Of a stretch of DNA of 64,000 nucleotides, positions 55,126 to 64,000 are shown piece after piece (the first letter of the stretch is position 1; every line of letters starts with the position of its first letter). Made by a program: the position numbers and the translations under genes. Location of the stretch: positions 85,921,421 through 85,985,420 of the forward strand of contig CM076189.1 of the NCBI GenBank assembly GCA_038277395.1, given 5' to 3'. The notes beneath the pieces were generated by a model that did no database searches, was not told the origin of the DNA, and saw only the letters and a list, made by a program, of their open reading frames with translations. The DNA comes from Dryocosmus kuriphilus (taxonomy: Eukaryota > Arthropoda > Insecta > Hymenoptera > Cynipidae).

Positions 55126-56628
55126 GTATGTTCAACATTTAGAACTTTTACAATTTAAATTTTCCAAAATTCTGGAAAGTACATTTTTTTAGTCGTTAAG
55201 ATTCTAATGTTATCAATTATTCCGTCTTTTAAATTATGCACTTTAAATATTTTCAAGAAAAACCGTTGGCATTCGTTGAAATTTTTTAACCCATGCTGAA
55301 CTCCTGTGAAATGTTTGAAATAGTTACAGATACGTATAAATCATTTCAAACTTTTTAGAAACAAAAATAAATTATTTTATTCTACAGAGTTCTCTAAAAA
55401 TACTTTACAATCTTCAAAAATCCCTTACAATCCTACTAGTTCTTTAAAACCCCTTGAAACATTTTAAATACCCCCAAATTTTTTTAATACTTCGAGTTCA
55501 TATGATATCCTTCAAATCTTATGAAATTCTTTGAAATTTTGAAATCTTTCTCAGCGCGATCTCTCGAAATACTTTGGTATCTTTTAAAGTAGCATAAATT
55601 CAGTGACATCATTTCAAATTTGTTTAAATTTATCATATCTTTTGAAATTGTTTAAATCTGTAGAAATAATTGTGCTATTTTATGAAGTTAGAACATTTTC
55701 AATAGATCGCAAAGGATTTAAAAGTATTTCCAAATATTTCAAAGGATTTTAAATTGCAAATTCAAGGGACTTCTACGGACTTCAATACTTTCGATTGATA
55801 TTAAATTATAACTGATTTGAAATAATTTCAAGAGATTTTAAAAATTGTAAGGCGTCGCAGAGAATTTAATAAGTATTTAATGCTTTCATTGAATCTCCAA
55901 TTATTTTAATCTTACATGTCTTCTGAGAATGTAACGATTTTTCACGGACAATACCTAACATCACCTCAAATTCTTAAAATTTGTACGATTTCGAAAAGAA
56001 TTAATCATTTTGTTGTAAACAAGCATTTGAGGTGACAATTTCCTAAAGTAATTTCAAATTATAGAAACCTAAGACATTCTAAAGAACATAATCTCTCTGA
56101 TAAAAAATGTCGACTTCAGGTGAGAACTCTTTAGCCTGAAATTGTTTGAATTTGCAATTTTTGTGAAAGACCTAGTTTTTTCTATTGATAATAATCGTCT
56201 GTTTCGGGGAATATTCCCTAAAGTGACCAAAAATTGATGAATCTTCTAAAAATAAGTTCTTTAATGGAAGAAATTATTCACAAACCTTTTTCAATTATTT
56301 ATAGGCATAATACTACATAAGAGAAAATTATTCCTTCTTCTCTACATGTAAAAATGAGTGTTTAACCTCTCCTCAGTTTATCCCCACTTACGAGACCAAC
56401 TTGTCCCTTTCCCACTTTTTTGTCACCATATTCGACGTGATTCCTGTAACTTGTTTTCTTTTCTATATAAAAAATGTTGGAAAATTGGAAGTGTTCAGAG
56501 AGAATGATCGGTTGCTAAGAGAAAAGTCACAGAATTTTAAGAATTTAATTTTCTGAGCGCCCAATTAAATTCTAAGTTAATGAAATTTTAATTATTACAT
56601 TATTTAGTAATCTATATTTTTCTTCCAG
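55126..56628. other. AT-rich intron of candidate gene
   Basis: 1.5 kb of AT-rich sequence with short degenerate words (CTTTGAAATTTT, AATTTCAAA). One good acceptor (near 55553, ATCTTTCTCAG) leads only to a 22-nt piece out of phase, so no exon was called. Confidence 0.45.
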
Positions 56629-56673
56629 ACAAAAGCACAGTTACGATTCCTAATCAAGATCATCTAGATGATG
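56629..56673 (+). CDS. Phase-1 exon of candidate secreted protein, first of a duplicated pair (45 nt)
   Basis: Acceptor TTTTTCTTCCAG, then KSTVTIPNQDHLDD in phase 1. Two donors are possible: GTGATG at 56674 (phase 1, 45 nt) or GTAATT at 56679 (stronger match, phase 0). Only the first keeps the frame into the next exon. The next exon and its upstream flank are a tandem duplicate of this one, offset about 134 bp in the flank. The two share a D-x-L-D..DGD motif and differ by gaps of 15 and 6 nt within the coding part, that is by whole codons. Confidence 0.45.
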
Positions 56674-56763
56674 GTGATGTAATTTTTTGGGCATTCTATT
56701 AAGTTCTAAGTTAGTGAATTTTTTAAGTATAATAGTAATGAGTAGTCTACACTTTTCTTACAG

Positions 56764-56877
56764 CTCCTAGCGTAGCTGATATTCTAGATCCAAGTGATGG
56801 TGATAAAATAGAAAATGATCAAGGAATTGTTGCAGTAGTCCGAGGCAGTCAAATTATCCAGCTTCAACAGGCTAACG
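56764..56877 (+). CDS. Phase-1 exon of candidate secreted protein, second of a duplicated pair (114 nt)
   Basis: Acceptor ACTTTTCTTACAG, then PSVADILDPSDGDKIEND, QGIVAVVRGSQIIQLQQAN, ending at donor GTACTT (56878), phase 1 in and out, 38 codons. The first third matches the preceding exon. The place where that exon has its GTAATT donor reads GATAAAATA here, so the exon has extended into what was intron. That is a direct view of exon growth after duplication. Confidence 0.5.
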
Positions 56878-57059
56878 GTACTTCAAAAACTAAAATCAGT
56901 CTATGACAAACATTATAGGATTCTACCCAAAATCCAATCAGTGTTTCCATTATCGCTCCTAACCACTCTCTCATTCATCTTCTTTCACTCATCTAGCTTA
57001 CCCGAACTGACTCATCCACACTCCTCCCATTCCCACGGCTCCTGAAATTTTAGATCCAT

Positions 57060-57583
57060 GGTAGAAACCACCCTGGGTTTTTATAATGGCTCAAGTCCTA
57101 AGGACGGCACATTTCAAGGAGTAATTAGCGACTTCAGGATATGGAAAAAAAAGATATGCAATCCTAGATAACTTTGGATCGAGCGTAGTGTCAGGAAAAA
57201 AAATCAATGACCCATATATCGTTGGCAGAAGACACCCTTATTGTCGAAAATTTATTAATTCCTAAAGTTCGCACACTAAAACGAGTGAGTAGGAACTTAC
57301 TGGCATTGAAAGCAAAGACAGACATCCCAAAAGGAATTTTCAGAAAAATGTTAACCATTTTCTCGTTGAAACGTGTGGACTTTAGGACTTGAAAAATTTT
57401 AGACAGCAAATGTGATTTGTACCATCCATATAGGGTTGGGTGATTTGTTTCCTGAAACCATATATCTGTTAACGTCATTTAGGGATTACTTTTTTTTCTC
57501 ATGTCCTAAAGTTTCCGTTTCTTTACTGCAAAGCGTCGAATTTGAGACTTGAAAGCCATTAGATACTCAGGGTGATTTCTACC
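57060..57583. mobile_element. 524-bp MITE in intron 5, ends GGTAGAAA(C/T)CACCCTG
   Basis: Inverted ends GGTAGAAACCACCCTGGGT (57060) and GGTAGAAATCACCCTGAGT (reverse from 57583) are followed by further partial symmetry (AATGGCTCAAGTCC / AATGGCTTTCAAGTC). No coding region; two short chance frames overlap on both strands. The TAGAAATC ends resemble those of the MITE at 12-984. Confidence 0.7.
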
Positions 57584-57802
57584 CTCGATAAAAGCGTCGT
57601 TGACTTTTTTCCTAACACCACATCTGTTTTATTCTGTCATCAGCCGCCTCTATTTCGATGTGCCGTGTCCAAAAAAACCTTTTCCATGAACTTCTTGCCA
57701 AATAATTAACAGAATCACAATTTAGTATAATTTAATATTTCTAAGTGATCTTTTTTCAAAATGTTCTAATAAATAATGACTTTCATTTCTTTACACTATC
57801 AG

Positions 57803-58011
57803 GTGGTGAAGAAGAGTGCTACGAACTACAGGATAATGATTTCGTGTTACACCCTACTGAAAAACCTAAATCAAAATATTGGAAAGGTTTTTATATTCAC
57901 CCTCAAATAGACACACGAGCACTACCTATCACAAGGGGTAATTTAAAATCTATAATACAATCTAAAACAAAAATATTATCAGGGCACATTTTAAGGGGTA
58001 TTATTACCTAA
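57803..58011 (+). CDS. Terminal (or 135-nt phase-1) exon of candidate secreted protein
   Basis: After acceptor CTTTACACTATCAG the frame reads GEEECYELQDNDFVLHPTEK, PKSKYWKGFYIHPQIDTRAL, PITR. A donor GTAATT at 57938 would end a 135-nt exon in phase 1. If not used, the frame runs on (GNLKSIIQSKTKILSGHILR) to TAA at 58009-58011. It is the longest open exon of the set, with a Cys and a mix of charged and aromatic residues suggesting a folded domain. No family recognised. Confidence 0.5.
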
Positions 58012-59395
58012 AGGGCATTGTTAAAAATGTTAACAATACTGAAAAACGCTGAGCTTTTCTTTGTTATAAAATTGGATAGAAAATCAGTGTTGAACCAAAA
58101 TTTTTGAATCGGTCATTAAGGAAATGTTGCGTCCCTTGTGAAAAAGAAGTATGGGTAAGTTTTGGAACTGACATATTTTTTGAGAGAAAGTATTGGAATT
58201 CCAATACTTATTCGCGAAAAAAACTACTGCATCCAATACTAACCATTACATCCTTTGCATAATGCTTTCAAGCAAATAAATGAATTTTCAATGAAATATA
58301 AATATATTTTCAAAAACTAAGACTAATTTTACACGAAGTACATTAATTTTTAACTAAAAAGAAAATCTTTCCCAAATTAGTTGTGTTTTCAGCCAATATA
58401 TTTTAGTTTTCCATCAAGACATAACATTCTCCAAGAAATAAATTCAAACAAGTTTCAAACCAGTAAATGAACTTTTAGTAAAAAAAATAGATATATTTTT
58501 AATCAAAAAAGTTAGTTTTCAAAGAAATATTTCAATTTTTTGATTGAAAATATATCTATTTTTCACAAAATAGTTGAATTTTTAAAGGAAAAAGAAAGAA
58601 TTTTAGACCAAAAATGCAGCGGTTTGCATTTCAGCCAAACGTTATGAATTTTCCACGAACTCGAATTCTCAACCGAAAAAGATGAATATTCATCAAAAAA
58701 TCTAATAATAGAATTTTTAACCATTGAGTTAAATTTTTATCCAAAAAAAGAATAAAAATTCATGAGGAATGGAACACATAAGTTTTGAAAAAAAGTTTTA
58801 CCCTTGAACAAACAATAGTTAAGTTCCCAACTTTACCATAAAAGTGTAACAGTTGAGATTCCAACCAAAGTATTCAAATTTTCAATTCGAATAATGTTAA
58901 ATTTTGCGAAAGGTAGACATGAACTTTCAACTAAATAGTTTAATTTTATCTAAGAAAGGCATGTTTGAACAAAATAGGAATGGTTTAATTTTCAACTGCA
59001 AGAGACAAGTTTTAAACAAAACATACGATTATAAATAGATGAACTATTAATTCAAGTTTCCACAAAAGCGAGAAACCAATTTTCCGGCTATAGTATGCAA
59101 GATACAAAAAAAAACGGTGAAGAGTAAAGTTGTTCCCCTTAAAAAAATCTATAAATTTTTTTGGAACCATTTTTGGATGAAATACACGGTTTTTGTTTTA
59201 ATGGAAAAAACTTTATTAAAAATCAAGAATTCCAATTTCCCATCAAATTATGCAGAAAAAAAAAATGATAATAAACAAAGCTTTTCAACTCAAAAATATC
59301 TAAAAATTTGCTCTCCACAATTTTCTTGAAGAAACGTCCAGTTATTTTTGATTGATCTAAAATTTGACTCTTGCAGTTTTAATCAAATCTCTACG
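58012..59395. repeat. AT-rich degenerate repeat field
   Basis: Low-complexity words (AATTTTCAACCAAA, TTTGAATTTT) in the reverse orientation of those at 45196-47016. From about 59090 the sequence merges into repeat R copy 3. No gene. AATAAA at 58276 could serve as a poly(A) signal for the candidate gene but is not distinctive in such AT-rich DNA. Confidence 0.6.
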
Positions 59396-60310
59396 TTTTG
59401 AGATACCCTGAATGAGAAAAAAAGTTTTTACGATGGTTTCTGTCTGCAGTGGCCGTTGTCGTCGTCGTCTTCGTCATCGTGTCGTCTGTTAACGCGATGA
59501 TTTTGAAAAAATCATCATGTTGGATTGCGCTTTGGCACACTTCTTCGCGGTCCAAAGATATAGGACGAGTTCTTTAACCACCTACATTTAACCCTCGTTT
59601 GCCACACTTCTGTAGAATTACATACTTGCCAGACTGGCTTTGTCGCCACCGTGGCGAGAAAAATTCTTATAAAAGATAAAATATTGAATACTTTTGATTA
59701 AAGATTTTTTGAGAACTTATGGAAGATTCCCTTCAAAGGATAGTATATTTTATATATTTAAAAATTAATTTTAACTATCGGTTATGGTTTTAGCCATCAA
59801 AAACGGTTTTTGCAAAATGAAAAAAACTATTTTCCGGGTAAATTATGCTAGATACGAAAAAATTTTTATTTTATTATTTTATTTCCATTTTCTGGTCAAA
59901 ATATGAAACACAGAATACCACAAAGAAAACTTTGCTAATGTACAATGAATTTAGACAATTGTTAATTGTCGAGCGCGAAGCGCGACTGTCGTGATGACAA
60001 TGTATTCCTTAAGACCGATAGAGCCCTAAGTGAAATAATTTTGCTTCTAATTTTTAATGCAAGACAAATTTCATAATTTCATTAAAAATATGTGTTTTGA
60101 AAGTTTAAGGCCCATGTAACAAAAACAGAGCACGAAGTGCGAGGACGGAAACATGCGAGCGCGAAGCGCGAGGTTCACACATATCGGAGCACGAAGCGAG
60201 ACGACAACCATATCGCGCGGGCTAGACGCTCTCACTCTTGCGAGCGAAGAGAGCCACAAGCGTGATGAGAATGTGCGAAATAAGTGAGCAGATTTTTTTA
60301 GTTCTCCTCG
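59090..60310 (-). repeat. Dispersed repeat family R, copy 3 (inverted)
   Basis: Reverse complement of the R family: (GTC)n triplets at 59455-59485 next to TGTCTG, GATTGCGCTTTGGCACACTT (59524), units with ACAAAGTT... words, GCGCTTCGCGCTCG as CGAGCGCGAAGCGCG (59971-59985 and 60150-60170) and ATTCCTTAAGACCGATAGAG. An insertion at about 59585-59770 interrupts it relative to copies 1 and 2. Confidence 0.82.
59585..59770. other. ~185-bp insertion with two short perfect palindromes
   Basis: Compared with repeat copies 1 and 2, an extra block breaks the sequence. It contains GCCAGACTGGC and TCGCCACCGTGGCGA, each a perfect palindrome around one base, within 25 bp of each other, then AT-rich sequence. 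It may be a small non-autonomous element; its ends are not certain. Confidence 0.45.
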
Positions 60311-60430
60311 AGGTGCAACAATATTCACGAGTCTTACATATTTCACTTAATTTTCAATTTAACGGAATGATATTTGGCCAGATTCTTATTTTCCCATGTT
60401 TTCATTTGTACTAGCTTTCATTTTTCCTAA

Positions 60431-61195
60431 TTTTTTTTTTTTTTTTTTTTTGTTTGGCGGAGGATCAGGTGGAAATTCTTTTGACAGACTGAGTGTGGGA
60501 TTCGACCGGACGCCCATTACCTACTAAATCCACCTCCTCCTCCGGCACTCAGACTATAAGTCCATTGTCCCATACCGGATTTCCCGCACTTTGTTGTGGA
60601 ACAAGTCCCATCCTGTGCGTGAATAAAGGGCAGGCCCTGTGTTTTGACAGCCTTAGAGCTTTCTTTCTCCCTGTTCAAGGGTGTGCTCTTAAAGCCCCTG
60701 ATCCTCTTAACAGCATAATGGGCAAGAAGGGTTGCTCCAGATGAAGTCCGCTGTTTTGTGAGGAGCACTGTCTGCCCAGTAATTCTTTCCTTCGCCACTT
60801 ACGAGCCGACCATTTTGGAGCCATCCCCTTTGAAGCAATCCCCTTTGGAGCCGTCCCCTTAGGAGCCGTCCCATTTGCACTCGTGCCCTTAGGGGCCATA
60901 CCCTTTGGAGCCTTCTCCTTAGAAGCCGTACCCTTTTGAGCCGTCGCATTTTGGCGATGGGTCAAAAGGTATGGTATGAGAACACGGGCCCTCGATATTC
61001 CAGGAGGCTTTGCCATTACCCCCTGGAAGGATCGCTTCTTGGTCAGGTTCCCGCAGACCAGAGACCCCCAGTTCCCCAGAGTAGCCACATCTGACGATAC
61101 AGTCCCTCTAGTTCACCTACTGTAGGTCGCTCGTCCGATTATACCCCAAAGACCTCCCACCAACTACAAGGTCATGTGATCCCCAGAGAGGGTTT
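60431..61195 (-). mobile_element. Poly(A)-tailed retroelement copy with a 15-bp minisatellite
   Basis: On the minus strand the sequence ends in TTTCCACCTGATCCTCCGCC, AAAC and a ~21-bp A run (T run at 60431-60451), the 3' end of a retrotransposed transcript. Upstream, a 137-codon frame (61088-60675) includes ATLGNWGSLVCGNLTKKRSF and a tandem (K/N)G(T/M)AP(K) repeat coded by 15-bp units at about 60820-60945. The GC content is well above its surroundings. It looks like the 3' part of a non-LTR element or a composite SINE. No reverse transcriptase is visible. Confidence 0.6.
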
Positions 61196-61560
61196 TTCTT
61201 AGATATAATTTGAAATAAACTTTCTTTACAAATTTCTACATTTCATAATTTTTATTTTGCAGAATTAACACCTGTCGCAGCTTTGATTCTTCCGAATTAT
61301 CGTTTGACATAAAGTTTATGTTTCCGAATTTCTATATTTCATCATTTTTATTTTACCGAATTACTGTTTATCATACCTTTAACTTTTTCAAATTATTGTC
61401 TGACATTAGGCTTATTTTTCGAAATTCTATATTTCGTAATTTTTATTTTACGTATTATTATTTTTTGTAGTGTTATTTCTTCAGAATTATCGTTCGACAT
61501 AATTTACATTGTGACATTGCAAAATTTTGCAAGTCACAAACGTATATTTTGTGACATTAA
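61196..61560. repeat. Degenerate ~50-bp AT repeat (CCGAATTATCGTTTGACATA)
   Basis: Units with CCGAATTATCGTTTGACATA, ATTTCTATATTTCAT and ATTTTTATTTTACCG follow each other with variation. The same repeat continues at 63120-63660, with about 1.6 kb of other sequence between. No coding sense. Confidence 0.8.
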
Positions 61561-63119
61561 ATTCAATTTTATTATTTCGACTTAGCTCTGGAAGTTGCAC
61601 GTTTATCCTGGATTGGACATGGTCAATTTTGTTCTTTAAGTTTAGTTAATAATTAAGTACATTTCTTTGTTGTATTTTATGTATTATCGCCTGAGTTATG
61701 GAAGATTCCTGATTATCCTGCCTTATCCTGATTATCCTGCTTTATCCTGATTATCCCACTATATCCTGCCTCCTATTGGAACTATTCTGCAATATCCTAC
61801 TTTCCATTTTGGAGCATTGAGGAACTTGAAGAAGCTTTTGGGACGCCTTCTGTGACTTTAGGGAATTCTAATGTTTCAAATTTTCCCGCCCGGTACTGCA
61901 GCAGAATTTTATGATATTGACCATTTTTCCGATCGCACCCAAGGACCTTGAATAAATCATGTGATGGATGAGATTGTTGTGTCTTATGCCTTTCTGCATT
62001 CCTGTTCTATGAACCCTTGAGTTTCCGTCCCCTTGGAAGGTTTCGTCATATCCTTTTCAGAAATATTACTTGAAAAGCCTTGTGCACGAGGCCCATTTAA
62101 TTGGCTGTACGTTCCTGCGCATTTTTGGGGATTTATGTTTATCAGTTTATTTAGTTTATTTTGGCCAGTGTGACGTACGGATTATTTGGGACACCAATAT
62201 GACGATCTACCATCAGTTGGATCAAGTTGGAAGTGTTTGAAAATAACATTAACTGGAAAATGTAACATCGTATTTGGACCCCTGCAGCACCCCTTCTATC
62301 TGTGAACCTGGAAACTTTCATGTATAACAAAAATATGCCACATAGCAACGCCACCCAAATGTTTGAAGGGCAGCCAATCAGGATCGAGCCGGTTGTGAAG
62401 GAAATCAACAACGCTGTTTTATACCTACCTTTCGTCGAGCAGCTTCCAGAGCGTCAACACGTCTAATTTAATCCTCCGTCAAATTGAATATTTAATTGTG
62501 TTTGTGCTTGTATCTTCAAATCAAGGTATTTTGTTATATTTATTTAAAGGAATTCTTATTTAATTTTGTAGGATGCTAAATCTATTATGTTACTCTGAGT
62601 TTTCCTAGATTGTGATTTTGGTATAACTATTCCCTTATCCTGTTGTGACTCTTCCCTAATTTTATTGTGAATATTCCCTTATCCTGTCGTGACCCTTCCC
62701 TAATTTTATTTTGAATATTCTGTGATTTTGGTAAAACTATTCCCTTATCCTGTTGTGACTCTTCCCTAATTTTATTATGGACATCTTATAATTTTGTTAG
62801 GAACATTCTCTAATTTTGTTGTGTATCCCATATTCTTGTTGTGACCATTCCCTTTTAATCAATTTAGCCATTTTATCCAATCCAGAGAAACGGACGAAAG
62901 GTCTTATTTTTTTTAGATTAATATCTTTTTGTTTTATTAAAATTCAAGGTTCTTTTGATTTAGTCGACAAATTTTTTATTTTAAAAATAAAATTTATAAT
63001 TTTTATTAACATTTATTAACAAGCTCCTGTCTTGTTTTGTTCTGTGTTTTGTTTTTTTTATTCTTTTGTCTGATCGTGAAATTGGAGCTTAAAAATAATT
63101 AGGGGAAGGTTATAACATT
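61561..63119. other. Non-coding block with short pyrimidine-rich tandem repeats
   Basis: No gene is seen. 61695-61790 has a short tandem GATTATCCTGC repeat, and 62620-62780 a ~50-bp repeat with TATTCCCTTATCCTGTTGTG and CTTCCCTAATTTTATT, at least three units. The rest (61800-62560) is unique-looking. Because the same AT repeat lies on both sides, this may be an insertion into that array. Confidence 0.55.
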
Positions 63120-63660
63120 CTTAGAGTTTCTATCTAGTATAATTCTTATTTTACCGAATTACTATTTATGAAAGTGTTGATTTTTACGAAATATTATTTG
63201 ATAAAATTTTTTCCTTCTGAATTCCCATTTAGCATCACTTTTATTTTTCCGAATTTCTATATGGCATAATTTTTATCTTACGGAATTATCATTTGTCGTA
63301 GTTTTCATTTTTCCGAATTATCGCTTGACATAATTTTTATTTTTCCGAATGTATATATTTCATCATTTTTATTTTCCGGAATTACCATCTGCCTTACTTT
63401 TAAATTTCTGAAATATCGCTTGACCTTATTTTTTTCCGTGTTTCTATAGGGCATAATTTATAATTTAGCAAATTACCATTTGCTGCAGATTCTGTGATTT
63501 TAAAATATCATCTGATATAATTTTTATTTACCCAAAATTCTACATGACATATTTTATTTTGCCGAGTTAAAATTCGTCCCAATGTTCATATTTAAGAATC
63601 ATTGTTCGAAATAATTTTTATTTCCCCGAATTATCGTTTAACATAATTTTTATTGGAAAA
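63120..63660. repeat. Degenerate ~50-bp AT repeat, continued
   Basis: Same words as 61196-61560: TTTTTCCGAATTTCTATA, GCATAATTTTTAT, CCGAATTATCG. Around ten diverged units. Confidence 0.8.
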
Positions 63661-63862
63661 AAATATGAAACCGATAGGCGTTTGATGTAAGCGCTGCCTC
63701 ATATTGGCGATGAATGAAACTATATCTTTGCAGGCCTTTGTACCTGTACTGTTCGCTCTTGAACCTTTGATCGTTCGGCTGGTTTTAAGAAACTATCAGT
63801 GTTTGTATCGGGGTTTTCAGAAAAAGAGATTATGTGTTCAAAATCGCGAACATTAGGAAAAG

Positions 63863-64000
63863 ATGAAACCGGAGGCAGTAGCTGCTAACGCCACCAAAGC
63901 AGCCCTAATGAGTGAGAAGTCGAATAAGACAAAAAAGCGAAGTAAAATCTTATCTTGTCCATCAATCCCTCCGAATTCAAGCAATTTAAGGGACGCTCAA
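63863..64000 (+). CDS. Start of an open frame running off the window (possible non-LTR ORF1)
   Basis: ATG at 63863 begins MKPEAVAANATKAALMSEKS then NKTKKRSKILSCPSIPPNSS, open to the last base (46 codons). The Ala/Lys/Ser-rich basic start and the GC rise from about 63670 onward suit the 5' end of a retrotransposon ORF1, but a host gene cannot be excluded. An upstream stretch from a CTTTGCAG acceptor (63735) is also open for 35 codons in another frame. No motif identifies it. Confidence 0.35.
   Translation, partial: MKPEAVAANATKAALMSEKSNKTKKRSKILSCPSIPPNSSNLRDAQ

Larger units (their letters stand above)
30536..58011 (+). other. Candidate split gene for a secreted protein with small phase-1 exons
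   Basis: Proposed exons are 30536-30593 (58 nt), 49499-49579 (81), 55045-55125 (81), 56629-56673 (45), 56764-56877 (114) and 57803-58011 (terminal, stop TAA at 58009). All junctions are phase 1 and all internal exons are multiples of three, so any of them could be skipped or duplicated without breaking the frame. The mature protein would be about 155-160 residues, mostly acidic, with only two cysteines outside the signal peptide (GCVIS and EECYEL). I do not recognise the family. Intron 1 holds a retroelement, two DNA transposons and a DIRS element; intron 2 a non-LTR element; intron 5 a MITE. Transcript support is needed, and further exons may have been missed. Confidence 0.45.

Overview
The window looks like gene-poor, AT-rich insect nuclear DNA packed with transposable elements. 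Mariner, Copia, DIRS, Merlin-like and non-LTR elements, split coding exons with GT/AG borders and TATA promoters, and the absence of any bacterial gene layout all point to a eukaryote. The repeat style (short degenerate A+T repeats, 'GCGCTTCGCGCTC' motifs, a tRNA-derived SINE, several mariner lineages) reminds me of Hymenoptera, perhaps a gall wasp or a relative. That assignment is from memory and not proven here.

Layout: 1-2266 holds a MITE and a mariner copy inserted next to it. About 2290-23990 is a large imperfect inverted duplication centred near 13.85 kb. From the outside in, both arms carry a ~215-bp tandem repeat, a small promoter plus signal-peptide exon (3498-3555 minus; 20214-20271 plus), a decayed non-LTR retrotransposon, shared AT-rich sequence and a Copia element cut at the same point. 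Later insertions differ between arms: a SINE and a mariner fragment on the left, two mariners on the right, and a Merlin-like element plus satellites only on the left. 24.0-25.2 kb is a dispersed repeat that recurs at 34.9-40.5 kb (split by a 4.3-kb DNA transposon) and inverted at 59.4-60.3 kb. 25.4-29.4 kb is a long-TIR DNA transposon with a broken transposase. 31.7-33.9 kb is a third copy of the non-LTR element. 40.7-45.1 kb is a DIRS-like tyrosine-recombinase retrotransposon, 47.0-48.3 kb another mariner, and 50.4-54.2 kb a second non-LTR type lying between 390-bp inverted repeats. 60.4-61.2 kb is a poly(A)-tailed retrocopy. 61.2-63.7 kb is degenerate AT repeat, and an open frame starts at 63,863 and runs off the end.

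The part most likely to be host biology is a candidate split gene on the plus strand. A TATA box (30473-30480) precedes a 58-nt exon encoding a signal peptide (30536-30593). Far downstream lie short open exons with good acceptors and donors (49499-49579, 55045-55125, 56629-56673, 56764-56877, 57803-58011). Every internal exon is a multiple of three and is bordered by phase-1 introns, matching the phase-1 end of the signal exon. Two neighbouring exons are tandem duplicates that differ by whole codons. Two other copies of the promoter plus signal exon sit in the arms of the inverted duplication, each followed by the same intronic repeat. I read this as a family of fast-evolving secreted proteins (venom-, gland- or effector-like) that spreads by duplicating promoter/signal cassettes and small phase-1 exons. 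The splicing and function are inference; no known family was recognised.
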